DNA of 64,000 nucleotides from the NCBI RefSeq assembly GCF_001655675.1, contig NZ_LYRP01000001.1:744001-808000 (forward strand), written 5' to 3'. Made by a program: the position numbers and the translations under genes. Shown here piece after piece: positions 47,459 to 57,420 of the stretch (within the stretch, counting starts at the first letter, position 1; each line of letters begins with the position of its first letter). Below the pieces are notes generated by a model that saw only the letters and a program-made list of their open reading frames with translations, had not been told where the DNA came from and did no database searches. Source of the stretch: Mangrovibacter phragmitis. GTDB taxonomy: Bacteria > Pseudomonadota > Gammaproteobacteria > Enterobacterales > Enterobacteriaceae.

Positions 47459-48433
47459 TCACACCGTGAGCGTGAAGACGATACGGATAAGGGCAAACAG
47501 CACCAGTGCCAGGCCGGAAGCGACCATCAGCATGCGCACGGACGCCGGAATGTCATCCGCGCTTATTTCGCGCAGGTTATCGCCAATCCAGGGTTTTTCT
47601 ACCCGCTCGCCAAAATAGTTATTTGGCCCGCCAAGGCGCACCCCCAAAGCCCCGGCCACCGCCCCTTCAGACCAGGCGCAATTGGGGCTGCTGTGCTGTT
47701 TTCTGTCGCGCCAGCCAATACGCAACGCGTTGAGGCCGTTGAACTGGCTGAGCCAGGCTGCCGCACTGAGCAACAGCCAGCCAATGCGTGCGGGCAGGTA
47801 ATTGGCTACGTCATCCATACGTGCAGACACCAGGCCGATATCTTTGTAACGCGCGTTTTTGTAACCCACCATGGAATCCAGGGTATTCACGGCCTTGTAC
47901 GCCATTGCCAGCGGCGCGCCGCCCAGCATCAGGAAAAACAGCGGTGCGATAACCCCATCAACACTGTTTTCCGCCACCGTTTCGACCACTGCCCGGGTAA
48001 TTTGAGGTGGCTGGAGTTGAGAGGTATCACGCCCGACTATCCAGCTCAGTTTTTCCCGGCTCAGCGGCAAATCCCCCTTGCGCAGCGCCTGCTCAACTTC
48101 CCCGGCGCTTTCTGCAAGGCAGCGCCCGGCCAGCAGAGTAAAGATCATCCAGGTATTGACCACCCAGCCAAGCAGCGGATGAACACGTTCTGCCAGAGCC
48201 AAAACACCCCAGCTCACACCACCCGTAACCGCAACCACCACCAGCCACATCACACCGCCTCCCCAGCGCAATGCCCGGGGTGAATGGCAAACGCGGCGAA
48301 CAGCGCGCTGCAGCAGGTTTATCAGGTTGCCCATCCAGCGCACCGGGTGAGGCCAGTGCTGCGGGTCACCCAGCCAGTAATCCAGCAGAGCGGCAACACA
48401 CCAGGCGGAAAGCCAGGAAAACAGTGACATCAT
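47459..48433 (-). CDS. cbiB: Adenosylcobinamide-phosphate synthase
   Basis: Polytopic membrane enzyme of 324 residues that attaches (R)-1-aminopropan-2-ol phosphate, made from the PduX product, to adenosylcobyrate. Motifs are DYWLGDPQHWPHPVRWMG and VAENSVDGVIAPLFF. Two adjacent ATG codons overlap the cbiA stop. Confidence 0.92.
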   Translation of the reverse strand: MMSLFSWLSAWCVAALLDYWLGDPQHWPHPVRWMGNLINLLQRAVRRVCHSPRALRWGGGVMWLVVVAVTGGVSWGVLALAERVHPLLGWVVNTWMIFTLLAGRCLAESAGEVEQALRKGDLPLSREKLSWIVGRDTSQLQPPQITRAVVETVAENSVDGVIAPLFFLMLGGAPLAMAYKAVNTLDSMVGYKNARYKDIGLVSARMDDVANYLPARIGWLLLSAAAWLSQFNGLNALRIGWRDRKQHSSPNCAWSEGAVAGALGVRLGGPNNYFGERVEKPWIGDNLREISADDIPASVRMLMVASGLALVLFALIRIVFTLTV

Positions 48434-49812
48434 TGCAGGCTCCTGGCGGTAGTGAACCAGCGGTTAAGCATGGCCGGGCTCTGGGCAAAATGGAGGTGCA
48501 GGTAACTGGCAAAGGTGTTGCCCTGCTGCCAGCCGCCTTCCCACTGGCGCACCACCTGGCCGTCGCGCACTTTGCGGCACTGTTGGCTGGCGGGCAGTGA
48601 AGTGGTGAACTCAGAATAGTGGAATTCATGACCGCGCAGTGTTTCACCTGCCGCGGCGAGCAGAGTGTCGTGGCTGGCAGTTGCTTCGCAATACCCAAAC
48701 CTTTTCAGCTGGTTACCCATGGTACTGTGCCCTGCCAGCACGCCGCACATGGAGTGCGTTTGCCCTTCGGCATCTGCCAGTGAATCCCCCAGGTACATTA
48801 ACCCACCGCACTCGGCATACACCGGCACACCGCGTGCCGAGAATTGTTTAACGGAAGCCCGCATGGCGCCATTCGCCGCCAGTTGGCTGGCAAACATTTC
48901 CGGGTAGCCGCCCCCCAGCCACAGCATGTCGCAGGCTGGCACTTGTGTGTCTGCCAGCGGGCTGAATGGCACCAGCCGGACACCGGCCTGTTCAAGCATG
49001 TCGAGGTTATCCTGGTAGTAAAAATGAAAGGCATCATCCTGCGCGATAGCCATGCTCAGCCCGCCAGCCAGTGCCGGGTTGGGGAGTGGTAGAGTGGCTA
49101 CGGACAGGTTGCGCAGAGGCTGGCAACAGTTGAGCAGCGCCGGGAGATTAACTGTTTTTTCCAGCACGGCAGCCAGTTGCTGCCAGGGTGCCTGGTTAAT
49201 TGCTTTGCCCGTTGCGCCCACTAATCCAAGATGGCGGGATGGCAGGTGGAGTTCAGGCAGTTCAGGGACATAACCCAGCACCGGAACGCGGCAATAGCGG
49301 CCAAGCGCGGCACAGAGTTGGCGGAAGTGATTATCAGTATTGACCCGGTTGATAATGACCCCGGCAATATTGACACCCGGTGCAAAATCGCAAAAGCCAT
49401 TGAGGGTTGCCGCCAGGGAAGTGGATACGCCTTTGCCGTCCATCAGCAGAATGACAGGCACACCCAGCAAACGCGCCATACCGGCGGTTGAGGCGCAAAA
49501 CGGGTCAAGGCCCAGGCCATCGAACAGGCCCATAACCCCTTCAATCACCCCCAGTGAGGTGGTTTCCATAGCCCGGCTGAACAATGCCCGAACGGTATTA
49601 TCCGGCAGCATCCAGTTATCCAGGTTACGTGATTTGCGACCAGCAATAGCGCTATGCCAGGTGGTATCGAGGTAGTCCGGGCCGACTTTGAATGGTTGGG
49701 GAGCAAAGCCTTGTTGCCGCAAAAGTGCCAGCAAGCCAAGGGTTAGAGTGGTTTTACCACAACCGCTTGAAGTGCCTGCCAGAATGAATGCCTGTTTTGC
49801 GCCTGTGGCCAT
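48430..49812 (-). CDS. cbiA: Cobyrinate a,c-diamide synthase
   Basis: Glutamine-dependent amidation of the a and c carboxylates, 460 residues. The ATPase domain begins AFILAGTSSGCGKTTLTLGL; the amidotransferase nucleophile is in YAECGGLMYLG and the His in HEFHYSEF. The ATG at 49812 follows AGGAAG; the longer frame would run into the riboswitch and is rejected. It is the first gene of a 17-gene leftward operon that ends at cobT. Confidence 0.93.
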   Translation of the reverse strand: MATGAKQAFILAGTSSGCGKTTLTLGLLALLRQQGFAPQPFKVGPDYLDTTWHSAIAGRKSRNLDNWMLPDNTVRALFSRAMETTSLGVIEGVMGLFDGLGLDPFCASTAGMARLLGVPVILLMDGKGVSTSLAATLNGFCDFAPGVNIAGVIINRVNTDNHFRQLCAALGRYCRVPVLGYVPELPELHLPSRHLGLVGATGKAINQAPWQQLAAVLEKTVNLPALLNCCQPLRNLSVATLPLPNPALAGGLSMAIAQDDAFHFYYQDNLDMLEQAGVRLVPFSPLADTQVPACDMLWLGGGYPEMFASQLAANGAMRASVKQFSARGVPVYAECGGLMYLGDSLADAEGQTHSMCGVLAGHSTMGNQLKRFGYCEATASHDTLLAAAGETLRGHEFHYSEFTTSLPASQQCRKVRDGQVVRQWEGGWQQGNTFASYLHLHFAQSPAMLNRWFTTARSLQ

Positions 49813-49914
49813 TTTTACTTCCTTTTTGGCGGAAAATGGGCGCAACAAGCCAGGCGCATTCCCTTCAGGGCAATACGAGGCTGCAGACGCCCTTCCCTCC
49901 GAAGGTGTCATTTG

Positions 49915-50067
49915 CATCATCAGGCCGGTCTTCTGGCTTAGCGTCTTTCTTGCCCGCCCTTCCCAATCAGTTGATCAGTGGTATTGCGGGGTCGTCAGCA
50001 TCACAGCAGCGGGGGCTGCGAGGGGTTTGCACCCTCTTCCCTACCTGTCAGGTAAAACCTGATGATG
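49915..50067 (-). promoter_or_regulatory. Cobalamin riboswitch controlling the cbi-cob operon
   Basis: On the minus strand the element starts and ends with a perfect P1 stem (CATCATCAGG at 50067-50058 with CCTGATGATG at 49924-49915). Inside are GGGAAGAGGGTGCAAACCCC, the conserved GCAGCCCCCGCT-like core followed by ACTGTGA-like CTGTGATG, and the B12 box AGCCAGAAGACCGGCC. It ends about 100 bases before the cbiA start, where ligand binding would block expression. Confidence 0.93.
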
Positions 50068-50702
50068 TCGGTTAAACTTTTTCGTGTCGCACTTTTTCTG
50101 TGTACTGCACCCGTTTTATGCACTGGGGTGCAGTGTGCAGGCTCAGCACCATAATGCAACCACACTTCACTCTGGTAAATATCTACCGGGAATGTGCTTT
50201 TTTACTGTCACTGACTATATGCCACTGAAAAAATAACTACTGATGCAGTTTACGGCCGGAATAACAAATAATTGTTGAGCTATAACAAATTATTGCCAGT
50301 TCCGTCAGACATATCTCAATCACAATAAGCACTTAACCAGAAAAACTCTGCCAGGCAGGCAACAAAATATTGCTGCCCGGTAAACTAAACCCTGCGTAGT
50401 CCACTCAGATATTTTCCGGGAAATAATAGGGAAAGTACAATGCCATGCCACCCGCATAAAACGACTATTGTGCCGGGTATTAGCGCTGCATATTTACTGA
50501 ATACCGGTTAATCTGCATCTTTTATTGTGAGTGAGCGAAACATTGTGGTGTAAGCAGATAAGTTTGTCGGCATACTTTGCAAAAAATTGAGTTTGCGAAA
50601 AGCCAACGCGTAGCGCAATGCTGGCTATGCCCCCGTCACTATGGCGCTGCATTTTTGCATGTTCCATACAGTGGCTGGCCGCACCACACCAGGGAGACGA
50701 AA
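50068..50702. other. Divergent intergenic region between riboswitch and pduX
   Basis: Roughly 635 bases that should hold the cbi promoter and the pduX promoter. An 8-bp stem CTGCACCC/GGGTGCAG lies at 50105-50133. I see no gene and no recognisable PocR or Crp/Fnr site. Confidence 0.5.
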
Positions 50703-51566
50703 CTGGCCGAAGCACGCTGCCCTGCCTCTTGCGGGGAACTCCTGCAGGGCTGGATCCTGGGAGGTGAAAAACTGGTGTCCTGCCCGGTAGACTGGTTCAG
50801 TACTGTCTGTGTGACAGACGGTAAGCCCCTGCCTGCTGAACGCCCACTCATGCGTGCCGCGCTGGGTGCTGTGTTGCGTTATGCCGGAGCCCCGCTACAG
50901 CGGGCAAACACGCTGCGCATAACATTCGACTCCACTATTCCGCTGGCAAAAGGCATGGCAAGCAGCACGGCAGATATTGCCGCGACAGCAGTTGCCACCG
51001 CCCGCCACCTGGCAATCCCCCTGCCCGTAGAAGCACTGGCGGCTCTGTGTGTGAGCCTGGAGCCCACCGACAGCACCCTGTTTCCCGGCCTGACCCTGTT
51101 TGACCACCTCACCGGCAAAACTACTGTGCCTTGTGGCGGCTTACCGGGCTGCGAGATCTTACTGCTGGAAAGCCCTGACCAGCTGCGTACGGCAGATTTC
51201 CACCAGCGCGACCTGCGCGCAATTTTGCAGGAAAGCGCCCCGCAACTGAACCGCGCCTGGCACCTGTTGCAGCAGGCCTGCAAAACCAATAACCCCTGGC
51301 TACTGGGCGAGGCCACTACACTGAGCGCAGTTGCCAGTCAGCAATTCCTGGCAAAGCCCGGCTTCGACACACTGCGCAACATTGTGGAAAGCAATAATCT
51401 CTACGGCATCAACGTGGCCCATAGCGGCTCGGTCGTGGGTTTATTACTGGACAGCCACCACCATGATGTAGAAAAAGTCACCTGGCAGATTGCCCACCAT
51501 GCGGCACTGGCTTACCACTGGCCACGGCACTATTTGCTGCGCCTGATTGCAGGCGGCGTGGAGTAG
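50703..51566 (+). CDS. pduX: L-threonine kinase PduX (apparent CTG start)
   Basis: GHMP-family kinase of 287 residues that phosphorylates L-threonine to supply the aminopropanol linker of cobalamin. Conserved parts are ARCPASCGELLQGWILGGEK, the GHMP loop PLAKGMASSTADIAATAV, SLEPTDSTLFPGLTLFDH and NVAHSGSVVG. No ATG exists upstream of these in frame. CTG at 50703, six bases after AGGGAG, gives an N-terminus matching Salmonella PduX (MIAQAQCPASCGEL). The only longer option is a TTG at 50577 without a ribosome site. It is divergent from the cobalamin operon it serves. Confidence 0.85.
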   Translation: MAEARCPASCGELLQGWILGGEKLVSCPVDWFSTVCVTDGKPLPAERPLMRAALGAVLRYAGAPLQRANTLRITFDSTIPLAKGMASSTADIAATAVATARHLAIPLPVEALAALCVSLEPTDSTLFPGLTLFDHLTGKTTVPCGGLPGCEILLLESPDQLRTADFHQRDLRAILQESAPQLNRAWHLLQQACKTNNPWLLGEATTLSAVASQQFLAKPGFDTLRNIVESNNLYGINVAHSGSVVGLLLDSHHHDVEKVTWQIAHHAALAYHWPRHYLLRLIAGGVE

Positions 51567-51624
51567 TGCTGGGAAAGTAGCAGCTGACAATTCGGTTGCC
51601 AGACGCCTTATCCACCCCTATATT

Positions 51625-51658
51625 TATCTATTCAAATATCTATTCATTTATCTATTCA
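51625..51658. repeat. Three 12-base-spaced TATCTATTCA repeats
   Basis: TATCTATTCA occurs at 51625, 51637 and 51649, exactly 12 bases apart with two-base variable spacers. They end just before the yjjJ-like start, so they lie in its promoter or ribosome-binding region. Confidence 0.8.
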
Positions 51659-51662
51659 CTTA

Positions 51663-52979
51663 GTGGTTAACACGATGCCCGTCAGTTCCGAAGAATTACG
51701 CCGGTTGCTCAGCCAGGGGCCAGCAACAACAAGGCAACTTACTGAAAAATTGGGGGTTAGCCAGCCAACCTTGTCCCGCGCGCTAAAAAAGCTGGGTGAC
51801 GAAATCGTGCGCACAGGTGCCGGGCCATCTATTCAAAATACCCTGCGCGATAACCACCGGGGATTCAGTGCCGCCCCTATTTACCGCATTACCGAAGAAG
51901 GCCAGGTAAAAAAGCTGGGTGAACTTATCCCTGTTTACCCGGACGGATTTGTGATGGTGCAAACCAATAACGCCAGCATTCATAGCGATGGTTTACCCTG
52001 GTGGTTGTTCGACATGCGCCCACAGGGGTACCTCGGGCGGGCGCTGGCAACGGTATGGGCTCCCAGGCTCGGTCTGGACACCAACCCGGAACAATGGGCC
52101 GATGCAGATGTTGTGCGGGCGTTACTGATGTACGGGCACGATGCCACAGGCAACCTGCTTATTGGGGAACGGGCCAGAACCCATTTTCTGGAAATGCCCG
52201 CGCCCACGCCGGTTGAACGCGCAACAATGTTCCCGGTACTGGCAAAAGCGGCTGGTGCGGGTGAAACCCCTGGGTCATCTGCCGGAGGTGAGCAACCGAA
52301 GTTCTGTACCTTTACAGAGCGGGGGCATGTGTTAGTGAAGTTCTCGGCACCAGACGACAACCCGGTGAGCGAGCGCTGGCGTGACCTGCTACTGGCTGAA
52401 CACCTGGCGCTGGGCGTGCTGGGTGTGCAAACAGAGGTATTTGATTTTGCCGGGCAGCGGTTTCTGGAGATCCCCCGTTTCGACCGGGTTGGGCAACTGG
52501 GCCGGGTTGGCGTTATTTCACTGCGGGCGCTGGATGCGGAGTTTGTTGGTAAAGCCAGCTCCCCCTGGCCCGTACTGGTCGAAAACCTGGTGAATGCGGG
52601 GTATGTACACCCGGAAGCGCTCCCTGCCACCGCCCGGTTGTGGGCATTCGGCAAGCTGACTGGCAACACAGATATGCATAACGGCAACCTGTCGTTTGTC
52701 AGCAGCCATGGGCGCCCGTATCAACTGGCTCCGGCATACGACGTTCTGCCCATGGGGTTCGCCCCCAAAGCAGGAGGCGCGCTGGCAAACGAACTCAGGC
52801 CGGTGGCACTTTCAGATGTGGTTACTGCCGATACCTGGCGGGAAGCCCTGGCGCTGGCAGAAAAATTTCTGGCCGAAGCCCGTTGTTGCCCGGGCTTTTC
52901 CGCAAACTTTGCCCCCTGCATTGCGGCCTTACACCACCATATTGGTGAAGCAAAGGAGCGCATTGCCCGGCTGGGGTAA
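51663..52979 (+). CDS. yjjJ: HipA-family protein YjjJ (HipH-like)
   Basis: HipA-like kinase-fold protein of 438 residues with an N-terminal winged helix (LTEKLGVSQPTLSRALKKLG), the fusion seen in E. coli YjjJ/HipH, which can act as a toxin without a dedicated antitoxin. The HipA core is recognised by SSAGGEQPKF, the catalytic segment LTGNTDMHNGNLSF and APAYDVLPMGF. Start is uncertain: GTG at 51663 or ATG at 51675; neither has a strong ribosome site. No HipB gene is adjacent. Confidence 0.8.
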   Translation: MVNTMPVSSEELRRLLSQGPATTRQLTEKLGVSQPTLSRALKKLGDEIVRTGAGPSIQNTLRDNHRGFSAAPIYRITEEGQVKKLGELIPVYPDGFVMVQTNNASIHSDGLPWWLFDMRPQGYLGRALATVWAPRLGLDTNPEQWADADVVRALLMYGHDATGNLLIGERARTHFLEMPAPTPVERATMFPVLAKAAGAGETPGSSAGGEQPKFCTFTERGHVLVKFSAPDDNPVSERWRDLLLAEHLALGVLGVQTEVFDFAGQRFLEIPRFDRVGQLGRVGVISLRALDAEFVGKASSPWPVLVENLVNAGYVHPEALPATARLWAFGKLTGNTDMHNGNLSFVSSHGRPYQLAPAYDVLPMGFAPKAGGALANELRPVALSDVVTADTWREALALAEKFLAEARCCPGFSANFAPCIAALHHHIGEAKERIARLG

Positions 52980-53103
52980 ACCGCTGGCTGTGTAAGGTTG
53001 CCCGGCGAGATCTGCCCACCTGAACCAACATGGCGAACGCCCACAGGCAACCCTTACAGCAGCAAATGCCCTGCCCCGGCTGGCAGGGGTTCAGGCTTGT
53101 GTA

Positions 53104-53976
53104 TCAGGCATGTGTTTTTTGCAGAAACGCGTACACTGCGGCCAGGTCCTGCCCGCCATACCCGGCATCAACGGCCTGTTGCCACAAAGACGCAATGTTT
53201 TCCAGCCCCGGCATTGCCACCCCGGGCGCGGCCTGTAGCGCCAGCCGGGCATCTTTCAGCGCCAGGCTGAGCTGCATTTGCGGTGTGTAATCACCACTGG
53301 CAATCATGTTCAACTTCCCTTTGGCATAAGGTGCAGCCAGCGGACCGCCTTCCAGCACCTGCCACAAATCGTCTGTGGAGAACCCCAGTTGTTTTGCCAG
53401 GCTCATGGTATCTGCCAGGCTTTGCATCATGCCTATCAGCCAACTGTTGACCACCAGCTTCATGCGTGAACTGGCTCCGGCTTCGCCCAGCCATTGTTGC
53501 TGCTTACCAATGGCAGCAAATACCTGCTCTGCCGCCTGTGCCTTACTGCGATCACCACTTGCCATCACCAAAATTTGGGCGTTCTCCGCCGGGGCTTTAG
53601 TGCCAGACACCGGCGCATCCACAAACACCACATCCGGCCTTACCCGAGCTAACTGGTAAATCAGCTTTTCGGTTGCCGCCACACCAATCGTGCCCATCTG
53701 GCACAATACCGCGCCGGGTTTCATGGCAGAAAATACAGGTTCCAGCACATTGTGCGTTGTGTCGCCATCAGTTAATACACTCAGCACGACATCTGCGCCT
53801 TCTGCCGCCTGCTGCGCCGTGTTGCACAGCACCAACCCGGTATTCACCAAATCTTCGCCACGGCTGGGTGAACGGTTCCAGCCACGCACGGTGAAGCCAT
53901 TTTTTAACAAATTTGCGGCAAAAGCATGCCCCATAGCCCCAAGGCCGATAACAGTTACCACTGGCAATTGCGCCAT
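53104..53976 (-). CDS. 3-hydroxyisobutyrate dehydrogenase-family oxidoreductase
   Basis: NAD(P)-dependent beta-hydroxyacid dehydrogenase or imine-reductase-like protein of 290 residues. The Rossmann motif VIGLGAMGHAFAANLLKNG opens the protein. The substrate loop is FVDAPVSGTKAPAENAQI and the catalytic lysine is in SSRMKLVVNSWLIG. GGAGG precedes the start. It is monocistronic and its substrate is unknown. Confidence 0.8.
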   Translation of the reverse strand: MAQLPVVTVIGLGAMGHAFAANLLKNGFTVRGWNRSPSRGEDLVNTGLVLCNTAQQAAEGADVVLSVLTDGDTTHNVLEPVFSAMKPGAVLCQMGTIGVAATEKLIYQLARVRPDVVFVDAPVSGTKAPAENAQILVMASGDRSKAQAAEQVFAAIGKQQQWLGEAGASSRMKLVVNSWLIGMMQSLADTMSLAKQLGFSTDDLWQVLEGGPLAAPYAKGKLNMIASGDYTPQMQLSLALKDARLALQAAPGVAMPGLENIASLWQQAVDAGYGGQDLAAVYAFLQKTHA

Positions 53977-54331
53977 AATTCCTCCTCTCCGCCTCTGTAC
54001 CAGAACCGGGATAGCTGAAGATTAATGATTGGGTTATCTACTGCCCGGTATCATACGAAATAATGGGCAAGCAAAGGCCAAAAACATGAATTTCAATAAA
54101 AAATAAAATACAGCAATATTTGCTGATATATAAAAACATGCCTGGGGGCTGTGCAAAGAAACAGACAGACAGACTGGCTATTTACCTGCTGAATAGCGGA
54201 GGGAGAAAAGCGGGTTAATACGGAAAGATGGCTAAATATTTTCTGTGTGCATACCGGTGCCAGATACACATCACTCTGGTTGTTCAAAGGCCCGACATGT
54301 TGCTTGCCGGGCCTTTGGGGTAAGACAAGAA
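53977..54331. other. Intergenic stretch, with a hairpin at 54285-54317
   Basis: AT-rich region upstream of the dehydrogenase gene. A 10-bp perfect stem CAAAGGCCCG/CGGGCCTTTG (54285-54317) lies just past the chemoreceptor stop and probably ends that transcript. Nothing coding is seen. Confidence 0.55.
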
Positions 54332-56344
54332 TCAGTGTTTGTTAGCTGAGGTTATTCTGGCTACCGAATTACCCGGCAAACCGGAAACCGGCAAGGATGC
54401 CAGTGAGCCAGGTTCACTCTCTTGTTCAGCAAAATGGTCTACTGCGTTTCTGAGGACCGCAGCCTGGTTTTCCAGCGACTGAGCCAGCGTTGAGATCTGC
54501 TGAACCAGTTGATAGTTTTGCTGCGTAACGCCATCCATTTCATTAACAGCGATAGTGACCTGACTTATTCCTTTGGCCTGCTCATCAGATGCGTTCGCAA
54601 TTTCATCGATAATATTCTGCACCGATTTCACGGCAGAGGTAATGCTCTGCATGGTTTCACCAGCCTTACCTGCCAGCGTTACCCCATTTCCCACGCGCTC
54701 AGTGGATTCCTGAATCAGCGAAGCAATATCTTTTACTGCACTGGCGCTGCGCTGGGCAAGGCTGCGCACCTCTGAAGCCACAACCGCAAACCCCCGGCCT
54801 TGTTCACCGGCTCTGGCCGCTTCCACAGCCGCATTCAGGGCAAGGATATTGGTCTGGAATGCAATACTGTTAATGATATTAGTAATTTCACTAATTTTCC
54901 GGGAGCTTTCGTCAATCTGGTTCATAGTGTGAATAATTTCACCAACCAGCGCTTCACCCTTAGAGGCGATATCGTTGGCATTATTGGTGAGCAATGTCGC
55001 CTGATGAGTATTATTCGCGTTATGTTTCACTGTAGCCGTGATCTGCTCCATGCTGGCTGCTGTTTGTTCTAATGCCGAGGCCTGTTCTTCGGTACGTGAA
55101 GCCAGATTAATATTGCCACTGGAAATCTCGTGGGCACCATCATGAACGGCATTACTGGCCTCTTTGATATTAGCGACAACGCCTTTCAGCCTGGCTTGCA
55201 TGGTATTAAGTGCAAAGAACAGGCTGCCTGTGTCCTTACTGTTCACAGAAATGCGGTTGCGTAAATTTCCGTCGGCGACTGACAAAGCAATAGCGGCTGC
55301 TTCTGCCGGTTCCCCACCCAAAGGTTTGAGCACTTTCCGGCTGAAAATCATCCCCAGCACCGCACTGACCACAACAATACTGATAACCATTAAGATCAGC
55401 GCCTGGATCAGTTGACTGTGCGCTGCGGCCATGACACTACTGACCGGAGCAACAATGCCCAACGACCAGTGTTCGTTGCTGTTACCTATTTTAACGGGGG
55501 CCCAGACAACATACGCATCCTCTTTCAAAAAGCTGTCGTAACGCTCGGACAGTACGGATGAAAAGGTGTCGCTCTTTTCAGGCCAGTCTTTACCTGCCAG
55601 TGCCTTGTCAGGGCTGGCTACCACCTTATTTTTGCTGGAAACCAGCACCGCATAACCCACACCATGCCAGGGCTTGATTTTATTGACTTCGGCCTGGAGC
55701 GAGGCCAGTGAGATATCAGAGGTGACCACGCCCCACAGTTTGCCATCTAATTGTATGGGAGACGCCACAGAAGTGAGCATTGTTGGTACGCCGTTATATG
55801 CATAGTTATAAGGCTCAATCAACGTATCTTTGCGGCTCGCCTGAGGAACCAGGTAATAATCCCCTTGCCCCGGTGTAAGGTAGGAGAGTAGCGGACTCAT
55901 GTGATATTTTCCCTGCCCCGCATGTTCCACAAACCAGGCAAACCGGCCTTCTGGCGGCTGCCCCGGTTTTCCGGCAAATTCCGCATCTTTTCCATCAAAT
56001 GCATTGCGTTCAAAAATAACTGAAATTGATAAATAGTCCGGGTTATCTCTAAGGGCATATTCCATTATTTTACTTGCAGTATCACGGTCTTTAACACCGG
56101 CGACAGACAACCCAACCAGAGATACTCCCAGGTTATGTGCCACATCCCGGTCGTAACTGAGTTTTTGCTGTATTTTCCCCGCCTGGTTACTGGCAATCTC
56201 GGTTAAATAACTGACCGCTAACTTCTTTTGCTCACGGCTTGATTGCCAGCTAAGCACACCAATAGTCACTGCAAAGCCAAGTATGATAACCAATGACCCA
56301 CTCAGGATCATGAGCGCACGCGTACTCATTTTATTTTTTTTCAT
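54332..56344 (-). CDS. Methyl-accepting chemotaxis protein with dCache sensor
   Basis: Chemoreceptor of 670 residues. A membrane segment at about 10-32 is followed by a large periplasmic dCache-like domain (about 35-330, with WGVVTSDISLASLQ), a second membrane segment (LIQALILMVISIVVVSAVLG), HAMP and a cytoplasmic signalling rod. The kinase-control tip IAFQTNILALNAAVEAARAG is intact. The C-terminus lacks the NWETF-like pentapeptide, so adaptation probably depends on other receptors. The start at 56344 follows AGGAG. The ligand is unknown; dCache domains often bind amino acids or amines. Confidence 0.88.
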   Translation of the reverse strand: MKKNKMSTRALMILSGSLVIILGFAVTIGVLSWQSSREQKKLAVSYLTEIASNQAGKIQQKLSYDRDVAHNLGVSLVGLSVAGVKDRDTASKIMEYALRDNPDYLSISVIFERNAFDGKDAEFAGKPGQPPEGRFAWFVEHAGQGKYHMSPLLSYLTPGQGDYYLVPQASRKDTLIEPYNYAYNGVPTMLTSVASPIQLDGKLWGVVTSDISLASLQAEVNKIKPWHGVGYAVLVSSKNKVVASPDKALAGKDWPEKSDTFSSVLSERYDSFLKEDAYVVWAPVKIGNSNEHWSLGIVAPVSSVMAAAHSQLIQALILMVISIVVVSAVLGMIFSRKVLKPLGGEPAEAAAIALSVADGNLRNRISVNSKDTGSLFFALNTMQARLKGVVANIKEASNAVHDGAHEISSGNINLASRTEEQASALEQTAASMEQITATVKHNANNTHQATLLTNNANDIASKGEALVGEIIHTMNQIDESSRKISEITNIINSIAFQTNILALNAAVEAARAGEQGRGFAVVASEVRSLAQRSASAVKDIASLIQESTERVGNGVTLAGKAGETMQSITSAVKSVQNIIDEIANASDEQAKGISQVTIAVNEMDGVTQQNYQLVQQISTLAQSLENQAAVLRNAVDHFAEQESEPGSLASLPVSGLPGNSVARITSANKH

Positions 56345-56564
56345 TGCACAGTACTCCTGGTCACTGATGGAGAAAACACATACCCGCAGACAGGTGTAAT
56401 GTTTATCGTCCTTTTTTCTCCCGACTTTAAATAAAACCAGAGGAACTGTGGCGTGGCTGCAGGTGTTCTCATGGCAGTCATTATTTTTATTCCGCCAGAG
56501 ACAATCACTATGCAAATGTTTTGTAGGGCATGCAGGCACATGCCAAAAATGGTTTTAGCGAATA

Positions 56565-57311
56565 TTAACGGCAGAACATGGCTAACGCCCCTGCCAGTGC
56601 ACCCGGGTTTTCCCAGGACATACAATGCCCGCACTGTGGTAACACTACGGTTGGAATACCGGCATCCTGGAGCGTAGTGAAATCATTATCTGGCAAAGAG
56701 TGCTCGCCAAAAACCAGTTGTTTCGCCACAGGTAACGCCATAAAGCGTGTAAGCCAGTTACTGCCACTGACCAGGCTGGACGCACCACGCCAGACAGCCC
56801 ATGGCGCATTTACCGCAAGGCTGCCTGCCCAGGGGCTGTTTTCCTGCTCCACCATCTGCTGCCATGCAGTACTTACAAACTCGCTTTCGCTGTAATGGCA
56901 AATTTGCTGGCTGGAGAAGCCACCACCGGGGTGAAAATTGGGTTCAGACACCACCAGGCCGAGCAGGCATTCCCCCAGCTGTTCTGCGGCTTCAATACTG
57001 ATACTGCCCCCCATGCTGTGCCCGTACACATAGCACCGGGTTAACCCCAAATGCACAACCAGTTCCACCACTACTTTTGCCTGGTCACTAATGGAGTAAC
57101 TGTAACCCTGTGGTTTTTCGCTGTAACCGCAGCCGGGTAAATCCAGCAGAATGGCGCGCTTGCCGGTAAACATTGGGTCTGCCACCACACGCGGGTATTC
57201 ATAAGATGATGCGCAGCCCAGGCCATGCACAAAGACCACAGGCACACCGCTGCCTGGCAAATCCTGAAAGCGTACATAGCAGCGCGCTGTAGGAGAATAG
57301 AAACCTTGCAT
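56565..57311 (-). CDS. Alpha/beta hydrolase
   Basis: Alpha/beta-hydrolase fold protein of 248 residues. The oxyanion strand is VVFVHGLGCASSYEYPRVV, the nucleophile elbow is YGHSMGGSIS, and the catalytic His is likely in LPQCGHCMSWENP; an Asp in SLPDNDFT may be the acid. No signal peptide. Substrate unknown; esterases, thioesterases and C-C hydrolases share this pattern. Confidence 0.78.
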   Translation of the reverse strand: MQGFYSPTARCYVRFQDLPGSGVPVVFVHGLGCASSYEYPRVVADPMFTGKRAILLDLPGCGYSEKPQGYSYSISDQAKVVVELVVHLGLTRCYVYGHSMGGSISIEAAEQLGECLLGLVVSEPNFHPGGGFSSQQICHYSESEFVSTAWQQMVEQENSPWAGSLAVNAPWAVWRGASSLVSGSNWLTRFMALPVAKQLVFGEHSLPDNDFTTLQDAGIPTVVLPQCGHCMSWENPGALAGALAMFCR

Positions 57312-57380
57312 GTTGTTAACTTCCTTTATTACGGGCTATTTTTACACCGGGCCACGGTGAAACAGAATTGAGTGAATAAC

Positions 57381-57410
57381 AAAACAGCGGGCCGTAAAAA
57401 CATGCCCGCT
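57381..57410 (-). terminator. Terminator after the unknown 57.4-57.9 kb gene
   Basis: On the minus strand a 7-bp stem AGCGGGC/GCCCGCT is followed by GTTTTGTTATT, 11 bases past the stop codon. Confidence 0.65.
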
Positions 57411-57420
57411 GCCAGTTTGA

